The position numbers and the translations under genes are program-made. This document shows positions 34,442 through 43,123 of a stretch of 64,000 nt of DNA, piece after piece. Source of the DNA: Nocardioides yefusunii (GTDB lineage Bacteria > Actinomycetota > Actinomycetes > Propionibacteriales > Nocardioidaceae); assembly GCF_004014875.1 (NCBI RefSeq), contig NZ_CP034929.1:62001-126000 (forward strand), written 5' to 3'. The notes beneath the pieces are model-generated. The model did no database searches. It saw nothing but the letters and a program-made list of their open reading frames with translations, and had not been told where the DNA came from. Position 1 is the first letter of the stretch, and every line of letters begins with the position of its first letter.

Positions 34442-35449
34442 TCACTCCTTGAGCGCGGCCATCTGCTCCCGGTGCCACGCGGCGAAGGCATGGTGCTCGA
34501 CGAGGATCGCCAGCTCGCGGTCGACCTCAGGCCCGATGTGGTGACCCATTCCGGGGATATCCTCCAGTGTCGAGCCGGGGATCGCATCGTGGGTGGCGCG
34601 GCCACCGCTGGGGGCGACCATCGGGTCCCGATCGCCGTGCACGACGAGCGTGGGTGCGGTGATCCTGCCGAGTGATGCGGTGCGGTCACCGGAGGCCTGG
34701 ATCGCGGAGATCTGCCGTTGGGTCGCGGCCGAGTTGCCGAGCCCGGCCCCACGGCGCCAGTTCCGCAGCGCCACCACGACCTCCTGTTCGACGTCGGGCC
34801 GGAACGCCCAGCCAGCCAGGTGCTGGGTCATCCCCAGATGTGCCGCGACGTGCTCCATCTCGTTCCGTGGGGCCCGGCGGGCCAGTCGTAGCAGGGTCGA
34901 GCGGGCCGGCTGGCCCACCTTCGGGTTGCCGGTGGTGGAGAAGATCGACGTCAGCGACAGCACCCGGAACGGGTGGGTCGAGGCGACGGTCTGGCTGATC
35001 ATCCCGCCCATCGACATCCCCACCAGGTGCACCTGGTCGAGGTCCAGGTGGTCGAGGAGCCCGACGACGTCCTCGGCCATGTCTTCGATCGTGTAGGCAC
35101 CCTGCGGCGGACGGGCCCGGAGCAGTTGCAACTTCGTGGCGCGCTGTTGCTCCTCCAAGTGCGTGGAGCGTCCCGCGTCGCGGTTGTCGAGGGTGATGAC
35201 GCGCAGCCCGCCCTCGGCCAGCCGGTCCAGGAATCCACGCGGCCAGAACGACTGCTCCAACGAGAGCCCGCCCACCAGCACCACCGGCACGGGGTGCGGC
35301 GTGACGCCTGGACGGGGAGGGAGGTCGCGGAAGCAGATCCGGATTCCGCTGGGGAGGTCCGCGAACTGGTCGAGGTGGGCGCCGAGGTCGATGCCGAGGG
35401 CGCCGGCGGAACCGGACTGGACGGGGCAGGCCTGGGTCATGCCTTCCAT
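34442..35449 (-). CDS. Alpha/beta hydrolase (esterase/lipase type)
   Basis: Serine hydrolase (about 335 aa). It has GGLSLEQSFW after strand 3 (oxyanion region), TLDNRDAGRST, the nucleophile elbow VGMSMGGM (Ser near 147), the acidic HGDRDPMV and the catalytic His in IPGMGHHIGP. All three catalytic elements are present. The start is ATG 35449 or 35440; neither has a strong ribosome site, and the frame further upstream runs into antisense of the next gene. Substrate unknown. Confidence 0.85.
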   Translation of the reverse strand: MEGMTQACPVQSGSAGALGIDLGAHLDQFADLPSGIRICFRDLPPRPGVTPHPVPVVLVGGLSLEQSFWPRGFLDRLAEGGLRVITLDNRDAGRSTHLEEQQRATKLQLLRARPPQGAYTIEDMAEDVVGLLDHLDLDQVHLVGMSMGGMISQTVASTHPFRVLSLTSIFSTTGNPKVGQPARSTLLRLARRAPRNEMEHVAAHLGMTQHLAGWAFRPDVEQEVVVALRNWRRGAGLGNSAATQRQISAIQASGDRTASLGRITAPTLVVHGDRDPMVAPSGGRATHDAIPGSTLEDIPGMGHHIGPEVDRELAILVEHHAFAAWHREQMAALKE

Positions 35450-35491
35450 TCCTGCCGCATCCGCGCGGGCGCCGTCAAGGCCTGCGAACGC

Positions 35492-35527
35492 GAGACCCCC
35501 CGCCGGCGTGGGCCGGAGGGGGGTCTC
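35492..35527 (-). terminator. Terminator of the MFS gene
   Basis: Perfect 10-bp arms GAGACCCCCC and GGGGGGTCTC, with further GCCGG/CCGG pairing inside, 34 nt past the stop at 35562. Confidence 0.7.
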
Positions 35528-35561
35528 CCTGATGCGTGTCACCCGTCGGGTGCAGGAGGGG

Positions 35562-37022
35562 TCAGGCGTCGGTGGACGCTGCGCCGTGCTCCGCGTGGCG
35601 GTAGGGGAGCAGCATCGCGGCGATGATCGCGACCACGCTGATGCCGAGCGACACCGCGAAGGCGGTGACGTAGGCGTCCTCGGTGGGCAGCACCAGCACG
35701 TCACCGGTGGGCAGCTGGATGGGAGGCAGGGTCTCGGCGGCGATGATCGCGGTGACGATCGTCGTACCGATCGAGCCACCGACCGAACGCAGGGTGGCGT
35801 TCACACCGTTCGCGATCGAGGTCTGGTCGGCCGGGACGGAGTTGTTGAGCAGGGTCGGCATCGAACCCAGGGAGAGACCCAGGCCCAGGCCCATCAGGCC
35901 GGAGGCGATGTAGAAGTCGATGTGGTCGCCGTGGAAGGAGATCAGCACGACGTAGGTGATCGCCACGACGGTGGTGCCCAGGACGAGCGGCCACTTGGGG
36001 CCGACCTTCTTGATCAGCGCCGAGACCAGTGCGGCCGCGACCAGGGTGCCCAGGGTGAGGGGCAGCAGGGTGACGGCGCCGCCGAGGGCGTCGACACCGA
36101 AGCCGTAGCCGGCCATCTGCTCGGGGGTCTGGACGAACTGCAGGATCAGGACGAACGCACCGAACATGCCGGCACCCAGGATCAGGGCGGTCAGGTTGGT
36201 GAAGAGCACGACGGGGTTCTTCATCGTGGACATGTCGACCAGCGGCTGCTTGACCTTCTGCTCGACGAAGAACCAGGCGGTGAGCAGCACGACGGCGGCG
36301 ACGAAGAGGCCGATCACGCGCGCCGAGTCCCAGCCCCACTCGGGGCCACGGTTGATGCCCAGGACCAGGGAGACCAGACCGAGCGACATGGTCAGCAGGC
36401 CGGGGACGTCGAGGTGGAACGCAGTGCGCACGTGCGGTGCGAGGTGGATCTGGGTGTACGCACCCAGGAAGCCGATCGCGGTGACGGCGGCGGCGAGCCA
36501 GAACATGTGCTGACCCGAGACGTCGGCCTTCATCAGCAGGCCCGAGATCAGCAGGCCGGCGCCGGCGCCGACACCGGAGAGGGCGGAGAGCAGCGCGACC
36601 GAGGACGGCACCTTGGCGGGCGGGAAGACCTCACGCACGACGCCGATCGCCAGCGGCATCACGGCCATGCCGGTGCCCTGCAGGACGCGGCCGACCAGGG
36701 CGATGCCCAGGCCGGGGGCGGTGGCGACGAGCACCGAGCCGAGCGTCGTCAGGGCCAGCACGGTGAGCAGGGTGCGCTTGCGGCCCAGGGCGTCACCCAG
36801 GGAGCCGAAGAGGGGGGTGAAGACGGCGGCGGCCAGCAGGTTGGCCGTGATCAGCCAGGACGCGTCGGCGGTGGTGATGCCGAGGTCGGAGGCGAGCTGG
36901 TTGAGGCTCGGCATGACCATCGTCTGCATCACGATGATGGCGAAGGTCGAGAGCGACAGGATGCCGAGCACGGCGCCCGGGTTGGAGCGGCGTGCGGAGG
37001 CCGCCGTGGTCTGGGAGGACAA
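35562..37022 (-). CDS. MFS transporter, DHA2-like
   Basis: Membrane transporter of 486 residues with 13-14 hydrophobic segments, probably drug efflux. Visible are TFAIIVMQTMVMPSLNQL in helix 1, the loop motif GSLGDALGRKRTLL (about 72-85), and SGVGAGAGLLISG in helix 5. The start codon is TTG at 37022, preceded by GGAGAAG, so expression may be modest. The upstream region holds a perfect palindrome and a second partial one, and a tetR-type gene is divergent, so repression by that protein is likely. Confidence 0.88.
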   Translation of the reverse strand: MSSQTTAASARRSNPGAVLGILSLSTFAIIVMQTMVMPSLNQLASDLGITTADASWLITANLLAAAVFTPLFGSLGDALGRKRTLLTVLALTTLGSVLVATAPGLGIALVGRVLQGTGMAVMPLAIGVVREVFPPAKVPSSVALLSALSGVGAGAGLLISGLLMKADVSGQHMFWLAAAVTAIGFLGAYTQIHLAPHVRTAFHLDVPGLLTMSLGLVSLVLGINRGPEWGWDSARVIGLFVAAVVLLTAWFFVEQKVKQPLVDMSTMKNPVVLFTNLTALILGAGMFGAFVLILQFVQTPEQMAGYGFGVDALGGAVTLLPLTLGTLVAAALVSALIKKVGPKWPLVLGTTVVAITYVVLISFHGDHIDFYIASGLMGLGLGLSLGSMPTLLNNSVPADQTSIANGVNATLRSVGGSIGTTIVTAIIAAETLPPIQLPTGDVLVLPTEDAYVTAFAVSLGISVVAIIAAMLLPYRHAEHGAASTDA

Positions 37023-37044
37023 AGAGTTCTTCTCCGGTACTAGT

Positions 37045-37066
37045 CAAGTAATCAAGTGATTACTTG
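37045..37066. promoter_or_regulatory. Perfect 22-bp palindromic operator between MFS and TetR genes
   Basis: Arms CAAGTAATCA and TGATTACTTG around AG. A related weaker site (AGTCA-ACAAC-TGACT) lies near 37093-37107. Both are AT-rich islands in the 181-bp divergent region, as expected for TetR operators. Confidence 0.72.
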
Positions 37067-37203
37067 TCACCGTAGATCTGTGGAATCGTGTAAGTCAACA
37101 ACTGACTACTTGCGGCGGAGTTCTGCCACGCCGCACTGGTGTCCGGACCACGTCGACCGCCTAGGATCGCCTCGACCCGGACGCCCTCAGGAAGGACGCC
37201 AAC

Positions 37204-37902
37204 GTGGCCGACCCGACGCACACCAGCTCACCGCGAGAGATCCTCGACGAGTTGATGGACTCCCTGCCCGACGCACCGACCGGTGGGACCAAGCCCCAGA
37301 CGGTCGTCTCCGCGACCCTGGGTGACGCGGCCGCGCCGAAGCGTCGTCGTGACGCCGCGAAGACCCGCGCCGACCTCCTCGACGCAGCCCGTCGACTGGT
37401 CGCCGAGCACGGCAGCCACGGCGTCTCCACCCGGATGGTCGCCAACGCCGCGGGCGTCAACCAGGCCTTGGTCTACCGCTACTTCGGCTCCAAGGAAGCG
37501 CTGCTCAGCGAGACCGTCATGGACGAGGCGCCGCCGTTCTCCGAGGTCTTCGCCGACCACGACCTCGACGACCTGCCGCACGCGATCGCCCGACGTCTGG
37601 CCGAGAAGTCGGCCGGGAACGACCTCGGCAAGCTCGCGCTCGTGCTCGCGGCCAGCAACGACGAGTCGATCCGCGCCGAGGTGCGGGCCGGGCTGGAGGA
37701 GAAGTTCGGCGTCGGCCTGGGCGGCCTCCTCGCCGGACCCGATGCCGCGCTGCGTGCCGAACTGGTCGCGGCCGCCGCGTTCGGGATCGGGTTCATGCGG
37801 GTCAAGCTCGGCACCTCTGCGCTCGCCGCCGCCGACGTCGACACCCTCACCGAGCATGTCGCCGCGATGCTGGCGCCGCTGATGCGGACCGCCGAGGACT
37901 GA
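37204..37902 (+). CDS. TetR-family repressor, divergent from MFS gene
   Basis: 232 residues with an unusual 45-residue N-terminal tail before the helix-turn-helix (TRADLLDAARRLVAEHG; VSTRMVANAAGVNQALVYRYFGSKEALL, about 77-104). The GTG start at 37204 is supported by GGAAGG nine bases upstream. The C-terminal domain is Ala-rich and helical. Its 3' end overlaps the convergent DMT-type gene. Confidence 0.88.
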   Translation: MADPTHTSSPREILDELMDSLPDAPTGGTKPQTVVSATLGDAAAPKRRRDAAKTRADLLDAARRLVAEHGSHGVSTRMVANAAGVNQALVYRYFGSKEALLSETVMDEAPPFSEVFADHDLDDLPHAIARRLAEKSAGNDLGKLALVLAASNDESIRAEVRAGLEEKFGVGLGGLLAGPDAALRAELVAAAAFGIGFMRVKLGTSALAAADVDTLTEHVAAMLAPLMRTAED

Positions 37903-38876
37903 GCAGGGGGCCCAGCGCGGCCGCTGTGGTCGCGACGCCGGCGACCGCCGTGGTCGCGAGGGGGGGGCTGGCCGTGCGCCAGAGCGCTGACCAGCATCGA
38001 GGCCAGCAGGTTCCCGGAGATCACCGACAGTCCCAGGGTCAGGGAGTCGAGTGAGCCTGCGAGCAGCGCGCAGAGCGTCACGAAGGAGGCGCCCAGTGCG
38101 CCGCCGACGAGGAGCAGGGGTTCCGTCGCCGGATTGGAAGGCATGGTGCCTGTCGGCCTCCCCAGGGTTGCGCACAGTGTCAGGAGGGCGGCGCTGCCGA
38201 GCGCGAAGGTGAGGAGAGCTGCGCCCAGTGGGCCAGCTGTCGTGGAGACGTGCCCGTTGGCGGCCTGCTGCAGGGCCAGTCCTGCTCCTGTCGCAGCTGC
38301 CGCGAGTGTCAGTGCCGCGGTGGCGCCGGTGGTGACGCCGGGGTCCCCGCCTGCGCCGTGCAGGGTGGTGGCGAGGGTGGCGCCCAGCAGCGTGACGGCG
38401 ACCGCCAGACGAGTGGCGGAGAGTGGGGTGCGCCCCGTGGGCCCCAGTCCGCGGATGTCGACGGCCAGGGAGCCCCATGTCTGGCCGGTCACGACTGCCG
38501 TCGTGAAGTGGGCGATCCCCAGAGTGGGGGCCACCGTGCACTGGGTGACCACATAGAGGGTGCCCAGTGATGCTCCGGCCACGGCGACGTGTCCGAGCTG
38601 TCGCCGGTGCCACAGGTGGGCCAGGCCTCGGGTGCGACGGCGCACCCGGGGCGAGCACGCCAGCAGGGCCAGCAGGCAGGCCAGCCCCGTGGTCATGCTC
38701 GTCGAGGCAGCTCGCAGCCGTGCTGCTGGGTCGCCGCCCAGGGCGTGGGCCAGGCCGGCGTTGCTCCACGACTGCGCAGCGAGCAGGGCCCCCGCCCCGA
38801 ATCCGGCCAGGATGCCGCCGACATGCGCGGGCGGAGGGCCCGGGGGTGGATGTGAGGCGGGGGTGTCATGGTTCAT
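37847..38876 (-). pseudogene. DMT-family (DUF606/YdcZ-like) transporter, frameshifted at a run of eight G
   Basis: Two similar membrane halves with about nine or ten hydrophobic segments, starting at ATG 38876 and overlapping the preceding gene's stop. After SALAHGQPP the frame in this sequence turns into an Arg-rich, non-membrane tail that runs antisense through the tetR-type gene to 37479. The break is at eight G (37960-37967 region). With seven, the protein reads PLATTAVAGVATTAAALGPLL, an evident final membrane helix, and stops at 37847. This may be a real frameshift, slippage-based phase variation or a sequencing error. The open frame as given is 37479-38876. Confidence 0.65.
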
Positions 38877-39742
38877 GCGCGCCGGGGCATGAGGTCCGCC
38901 ACGGACGCCCAGTCCTGGTCGGCGTGCCCGGCTGCGAGGGCGCGCGCGAAGACGTCACCCAGCACCTCGCCCAGAGGCAGGTCGATCCCGAGGGAGCTTG
39001 CCGTGTCGAGGGCAAGGTGCACGTCCTTGGCGCCGAGCGTGGTGGTGAATCCGGCGGGCAGGTAGGAGCGGCTCGCGATCATCGATCCGTAGCCGGAGTA
39101 CACGGGCCCGGGGAAGAGGGTCGAGGTCAGGAGGTCCACGAGCTGCTGGGGGTCGAGGCCGGCTGACTCGCCGACGGCGACTGCCTCGGACAGGGCCTGG
39201 ATCGCGGAGGCGACGAGGTAGTTGCCGAGGATCTTGGAGACGTTGGCGACGGCGGGGTCGTCGCCCATGCGCCACGTGCGGTTGCCGATCACGGCGAAGT
39301 ACGGCTCCAGTGCGGTGAGCGCGGTCCGGGATCCGGCTGCCATGACGGTCAGTGCCCCAGCCTCCGCGACGGGCACTCGCCCGAAGACCGGAGCGCTGAC
39401 GTACTCGAGGCCGTGGTCCCGGTGTGCTCTGGCGGCGCGTGCCGCGAGTTCAGGGCTGACCGTGGCGAGGTTGGCGTGGATCGCCCCCGGGGTGGCTGAG
39501 GCAAGGGCCCCGGAGTCGAGGAAGAGGTCGGCGACGGCGGCGTCGTCGGAGAGCACCGAGAGAACGACGGGGGTCGCGAGTGCGTCGGCCAGTGTGGCGG
39601 CAGGGGTGGCGCCGAGGGCCTCCAGTGCGGCGACGGGCCCGGGGGAGCGGTTCCAGACCACGACGTCGTGCCCTGCTTCGACCAGGTTGCGCGCGATCGC
39701 ACGCCCCATGGCTCCGAGACCGATCACTGCCAGGTGTCCCAT
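38873..39742 (-). CDS. NAD(P)-dependent beta-hydroxyacid dehydrogenase / imine-reductase-like protein
   Basis: 289 residues of the 6-phosphogluconate/3-hydroxyisobutyrate dehydrogenase superfamily. The N-terminal Rossmann motif is VIGLGAMGRAIARNL, followed by WNRSPG (NADP preference is possible from the Arg-Ser after Asn). The helical C-terminal domain carries KILGNYLVASAIQALSEA, where the usual catalytic Lys of the family sits. The start ATG 39742 follows GGAGGG. It overlaps the downstream transporter gene and is divergent from a CGNR regulator across twin operators. Confidence 0.82.
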   Translation of the reverse strand: MGHLAVIGLGAMGRAIARNLVEAGHDVVVWNRSPGPVAALEALGATPAATLADALATPVVLSVLSDDAAVADLFLDSGALASATPGAIHANLATVSPELAARAARAHRDHGLEYVSAPVFGRVPVAEAGALTVMAAGSRTALTALEPYFAVIGNRTWRMGDDPAVANVSKILGNYLVASAIQALSEAVAVGESAGLDPQQLVDLLTSTLFPGPVYSGYGSMIASRSYLPAGFTTTLGAKDVHLALDTASSLGIDLPLGEVLGDVFARALAAGHADQDWASVADLMPRRA

Positions 39743-39759
39743 GAGACCCTCCGAACTAT

Positions 39760-39780
39760 TGAACCGTTCAAGACGGTTCA
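39760..39780. promoter_or_regulatory. Operator 1 in the dehydrogenase/CGNR divergent region
   Basis: TGAACCGT-TCAAG-ACGGTTCA: perfect 8-bp arms with a 5-bp spacer, 18 bp upstream of the dehydrogenase start. It shares the half-sites TGAACC/GGTTCA with operator 2. Confidence 0.68.
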
Positions 39781-39808
39781 CATGGTGCCACGTCCGTCGT
39801 CGCCAGGG

Positions 39809-39829
39809 TGAACCGGCTAGGATGGTTCA
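39809..39829. promoter_or_regulatory. Operator 2 in the dehydrogenase/CGNR divergent region
   Basis: TGAACC, nine bases, GGTTCA. It has the same half-sites and the same 21-bp overall length as operator 1, with centres 49 bp apart. It lies just upstream of the CGNR gene, which suggests autoregulation. Confidence 0.62.
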
Positions 39830-39851
39830 TGTGGAGCGAGGGGAGACGTCG

Positions 39852-40400
39852 ATGGACGCAACGAAGGTGTTCAGGCTCGAGAACGACGTGCTGGCCTTCC
39901 GGTTCACGGCCACGCTCAGTGACCGTGCAGGGGAGAGCCCGCGGGAACGTCTCGTCGACCCGGCCCACCTCGAACTCTGGTTCCGTGTCGCGGGGCTGGA
40001 CGTCGTCGGCCTCGACGCCGCGGATCTCCGGTCGGCGGTAGACTTCCGCGAGGTGGTGCACCGCGTGGGCTCCGCCTTCGCGACCGGACTCACGCCTGCG
40101 GTGACGGACCTGGCAGCTCTCAACCGCGTCGCTGCGGGCGGCCGCGCCACCCTGGTGCTCGACGAGAAGGGGTGCGCTGCCTGGAGCCTCGAGAACTCCT
40201 CCCTCGCGGACGCTCTCTCGGTCATTGCCCAGGATGCGATCCGAGTTCTCGGAGCGTGCGACACCGTACCGGTGCGCCTGTGCGAGGGGCCTGGCTGCGC
40301 AGGCCTGTTCGTCGACGGCAGTCGCGGGCGCAACCGGCGCTGGTGCTCCATGAACACCTGCGGCAACCGCATCAAGAAGGCGCGACTCGCTGCGAAGTGA
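39852..40400 (+). CDS. ABATE-domain / CGNR zinc-finger regulator
   Basis: 182 residues with the N-terminal ABATE domain (LAFRFTATLSDR; ERLVDPAHLELWF) and a C-terminal CGNR zinc finger: CEGPGCAGLFVDGSRGRNRRW, then the CSMNTCGNR motif. This family is described as putative stress-induced transcription regulators. ATG 39852 is supported by GGGGAG seven bases upstream; ATG 39822 lies inside operator 2 and is less likely. It probably controls the divergent dehydrogenase/transporter pair. Confidence 0.85.
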   Translation: MDATKVFRLENDVLAFRFTATLSDRAGESPRERLVDPAHLELWFRVAGLDVVGLDAADLRSAVDFREVVHRVGSAFATGLTPAVTDLAALNRVAAGGRATLVLDEKGCAAWSLENSSLADALSVIAQDAIRVLGACDTVPVRLCEGPGCAGLFVDGSRGRNRRWCSMNTCGNRIKKARLAAK

Positions 40401-40401
40401 G

Positions 40402-40421
40402 GAGGGGCTGCCTGACCCCTC
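40402..40421 (+). terminator. Small hairpin after the CGNR gene
   Basis: Arms GAGGGG and CCCCTC around eight bases, right after the stop at 40400. A weak terminator candidate. Confidence 0.35.
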
Positions 40422-40482
40422 GCGCGCGACGCGATCCCTTGGCAGTGTGGGCCTCTCCGGCCCGGCACACCCGAGGAGTCCC

Positions 40483-42042
40483 ATGCGTCGCAGTCCGCGT
40501 CGAGTCCTGGCTCGCAGCACCGTCCCCACCCGCGTCGCACGCCCGGTCGGTCCGACCGACCACGTCGACGTCCTCGTGGTGGGGGCCGGGATCTCCGGCA
40601 TCGGTGCCGCGTGGCACCTGCTGACCGAGACCCGGCGCAGCTTCGCGGTCGTCGAGGCCCGCCACGAGATCGGCGGCACCTGGGACCTCTTCCGTTACCC
40701 GGGCGTGCGCAGCGACTCCGACCTCTACACCTTCGGCTTCGACTTCCGGCCCTGGGAGGACGACGACGCGATCGCGTCGGGGGAGAAGATCCGCGACTAC
40801 CTGCACGCGACGGTGGCCGACGAAGGTCTGCGCCCGTTCATGCAGTTCCACTCCCGCGTCGTGCGGGCCGAGTGGTCGACGCCGGATGCCCGATGGACCG
40901 TCACCGTCGAGGACTCCCGCACCGGTGAGGTCCGCGTCCAGACCGCCGGATGGATCTTCGCCGGGACCGGCTACTACCGCTACGAGGAGGGCTTCACCCC
41001 CAACTTCACCGGATTGGACGCGTTCACCGGTCAGGTGATCCACCCCCAGCACTGGCCCGAGGACGTCACCGCGGAGTCGTTGGCGGGCAAGAAGGTGCTG
41101 GTGATCGGCTCCGGCGCCACCGCCGTCACCCTCGTCCCCGCGCTCGCCGACGGCGGCGCCGAGGTGACGATGCTGCAGCGCACCCCCACGTACGTGATGC
41201 CGCTCCCGGCCCGCGACGGTTTCGGGGTCGCGGCCAAGAAGTTGCTCGGCGTCGAACGCGGCACCGTCGTGACCAGGTACAAGTCGGCGCTGGTGCAGCG
41301 GCTCTCGTGGGCGGCGTGCCGACGCTGGCCCGCCCAGGCGAAGAAGGCGATCCGGGCTGCACAGCGCAAGGTCGCCGGCGACGACGTCGTGCTCTCGCCG
41401 CACTTCGACCCGCCCTACGACCCGTGGGACCAGCGGCTCTGCGTCGCCCCCGACGGCGACTTCTTCACGACGCTGCGCGAGGGCCGCGCGCGCGTCGTCA
41501 CCGACGAGGTGGACGCGTTCACCCGCACCGGCGTCCGGACCAAGGGCGGCGAGCACCTGGAGGCCGACGTCGTCGTCACCGCCACCGGGTTCACGGTGCA
41601 GCCGTTCGGGGCGATCGAGACGCTCGTGGACGGGGAGAAGTTCGAGCTCACCGACCACGTCGCCTACCGCGGTCTGATGCTCGACGGCCTGCCCAACTTC
41701 GCGTTCTCGATCGGGTACACGAATGCGTCGTGGACGTTGAAGGTCGGCCTGCTGTGCGACTACTTCGTCGACCTGCTGCGTCACATGGAGGTCGGTGGGT
41801 TCGACTGGGTGCGCCCCGACCTGCCTGCCGACGACGGTCCCGACGCGGTGGGGCGCCGTCCGTTGCTCGACTTCGGGGCCGGGTACGTCCAGCGTTCCCT
41901 CGACGCACTGCCGTCCCAGGGGGACCGGGCGCCGTGGCTGATGACGATGAACTGGTTCGCCGACCGGCGTCTGCTGCGCCGGGGTGACGTCGACGACAGC
42001 AACCTGACCTTCGGCCGTCGGGCCTCGGGCGGGCAGGTCTGA
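40483..42042 (+). CDS. EthA-like Baeyer-Villiger flavin monooxygenase
   Basis: FAD/NADPH-dependent monooxygenase (519 aa) that oxygenates ketones or sulfur compounds. Visible are the FAD motif VVGAGISGIGAAWHL (about 31-45), GGTWDLFRYPGVRSDSD, the Baeyer-Villiger fingerprint FTGQVIHPQHWP, and the NADPH motif VIGSGATAVTLVPALA. Its long near-identical blocks to Mycobacterium tuberculosis EthA (RYPG.RSDSD.YT.GF, IHPQHWPED, GYTNASWTLK), recalled from memory, support an EthA-type enzyme. ATG 40483 follows GAGGAG. No ethR-type gene is adjacent. It is followed by a small ABM protein. Confidence 0.9.
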   Translation: MRRSPRRVLARSTVPTRVARPVGPTDHVDVLVVGAGISGIGAAWHLLTETRRSFAVVEARHEIGGTWDLFRYPGVRSDSDLYTFGFDFRPWEDDDAIASGEKIRDYLHATVADEGLRPFMQFHSRVVRAEWSTPDARWTVTVEDSRTGEVRVQTAGWIFAGTGYYRYEEGFTPNFTGLDAFTGQVIHPQHWPEDVTAESLAGKKVLVIGSGATAVTLVPALADGGAEVTMLQRTPTYVMPLPARDGFGVAAKKLLGVERGTVVTRYKSALVQRLSWAACRRWPAQAKKAIRAAQRKVAGDDVVLSPHFDPPYDPWDQRLCVAPDGDFFTTLREGRARVVTDEVDAFTRTGVRTKGGEHLEADVVVTATGFTVQPFGAIETLVDGEKFELTDHVAYRGLMLDGLPNFAFSIGYTNASWTLKVGLLCDYFVDLLRHMEVGGFDWVRPDLPADDGPDAVGRRPLLDFGAGYVQRSLDALPSQGDRAPWLMTMNWFADRRLLRRGDVDDSNLTFGRRASGGQV

Positions 42043-42112
42043 CGCACCTACGATGGAGAACCCTCGGGCCTCGGCCCGTGTCCCCGCCATCCCCCCTCAA
42101 GAGGAGACATCG

Positions 42113-42430
42113 ATGTACTTCATCGTCGTGAAGTTCCCGGTCAAGCCCGAGTTCGCTGACGCCTGGCCCGAGATCTCGCGCCCGTTCACCGAGGCGACCC
42201 GCGCCGAGGCCGGCAACCTGTGGTTCGAGTGGTCCCGCTCGGTCGAGGACCCCAACACCTACGTCCTGGTGGAGGGCTTCACCGAGGACGGCGCCGGTCC
42301 GCACGTGAACTCGGAGCACTTCAAGCAGATGCAGGCCGACTTCCCGCAGTACCTCACCGCCACCCCGCTGATCGTCTCGCGTCAGGTCGAGGGCGACGCG
42401 TGGGGCGAGATGGGCGAGCTCCAGGTCTGA
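42113..42430 (+). CDS. ABM-family protein (putative quinol monooxygenase)
   Basis: 105-residue dimeric ferredoxin-like-fold protein. It has MYFIVVKFPVKPEF as strand 1, EAGNLWFEWSRSVEDPNTYV, and VNSEHFKQMQADFP with the conserved His near the end of the fold. Relatives oxidise quinols or protect against reactive quinones. GAGGAGA lies upstream of the ATG. It is 70 bp after the monooxygenase and may be co-transcribed. Confidence 0.85.
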   Translation: MYFIVVKFPVKPEFADAWPEISRPFTEATRAEAGNLWFEWSRSVEDPNTYVLVEGFTEDGAGPHVNSEHFKQMQADFPQYLTATPLIVSRQVEGDAWGEMGELQV

Positions 42431-42447
42431 GTACCCCCTGAACCACG

Positions 42448-42508
42448 CGAACCCCACCGGTTCGGGCTGCGAAACAACCGTTTCGACAGCCCAAACCGGT
42501 GGGGTTCG
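42448..42508. repeat. Intergenic palindrome, family 2 copy A
   Basis: Arms of about 27 bp with a few mismatches (outer CGAACCCCACCGG / CCGGTGGGGTTCG, inner GGGCTG / CAGCCC and GAAAC / GTTTC). It sits between the convergent ABM and thioesterase genes and probably terminates both. It is related to the copy at 45136. Confidence 0.75.
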
Positions 42509-42525
42509 GCGCTTGGAGGGAGGCG

Positions 42526-43008
42526 TCAGGCCGAGATCAGGCCGAAGTGTTCGGGGAACTCGCCCACGACCTGCGGCATCTCCGAGATCGGCACCGAACC
42601 GCCCTTGCGGTAGAGCCAGCGGGTCTTCACCGTCGCGATCGCGTACGTCTTCTCGCCCACCATGAACTTCTGCTCCACCAGCATGTTCTTGCCGTCGTGG
42701 CCGATCATGCGGGTGTGGACCTCGAACTTCTGGAACGGCTTGAGGGACGTGAGGTACTTGATGTCCTGGCTCGCGACGACGCCGTACCAGCCGGCGTCCA
42801 TTGCCTTCTTCCAGGCGCCGGAGCGGACCATCATGTCGATCCGGGCGATGTCCAACAGCGTCAGGTAACGGCCGTTGTTCATGTGCATGTTGATGTCGAG
42901 ATCGTTCGGCAGCACCCGGAACGGGGTGCGGGCGACGTCCCAGATGGAGATCTCGGGACGACGACGACCGAACGTGAACAGGTGGAGCAGGCGCGCGTAG
43001 AGGTTCAT
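42526..43008 (-). CDS. Hot-dog fold acyl-CoA thioesterase
   Basis: 160 residues of the 4HBT/THEM6-like group. VLPNDLDINMHMNNGRYL (about 33-50) carries the DxNxHMNNG active-site pattern with catalytic Asp. A long strand ends VKTRWLYRKGG. It hydrolyses an acyl-CoA of unknown chain length. A single-gene unit with its own promoter region (43009-43123). Confidence 0.86.
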   Translation of the reverse strand: MNLYARLLHLFTFGRRRPEISIWDVARTPFRVLPNDLDINMHMNNGRYLTLLDIARIDMMVRSGAWKKAMDAGWYGVVASQDIKYLTSLKPFQKFEVHTRMIGHDGKNMLVEQKFMVGEKTYAIATVKTRWLYRKGGSVPISEMPQVVGEFPEHFGLISA

Positions 43009-43123
43009 GGGTCCTTCGATGGAGCTGGGGGGAAGAAGGACGTGGCCTGTCCCGTCACGGGGATGACGGTCAGCGGGCCGGTGCCACGTCCGGACCCATC
43101 GAGGTTACTCACGCGTAGGAATG

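Noticed and set aside
35136-37043. 635-residue plus-strand frame opposite a hydrolase and an MFS gene
   Set aside because: Asp/Gly/Gln-rich shadow of membrane helices on the other strand.
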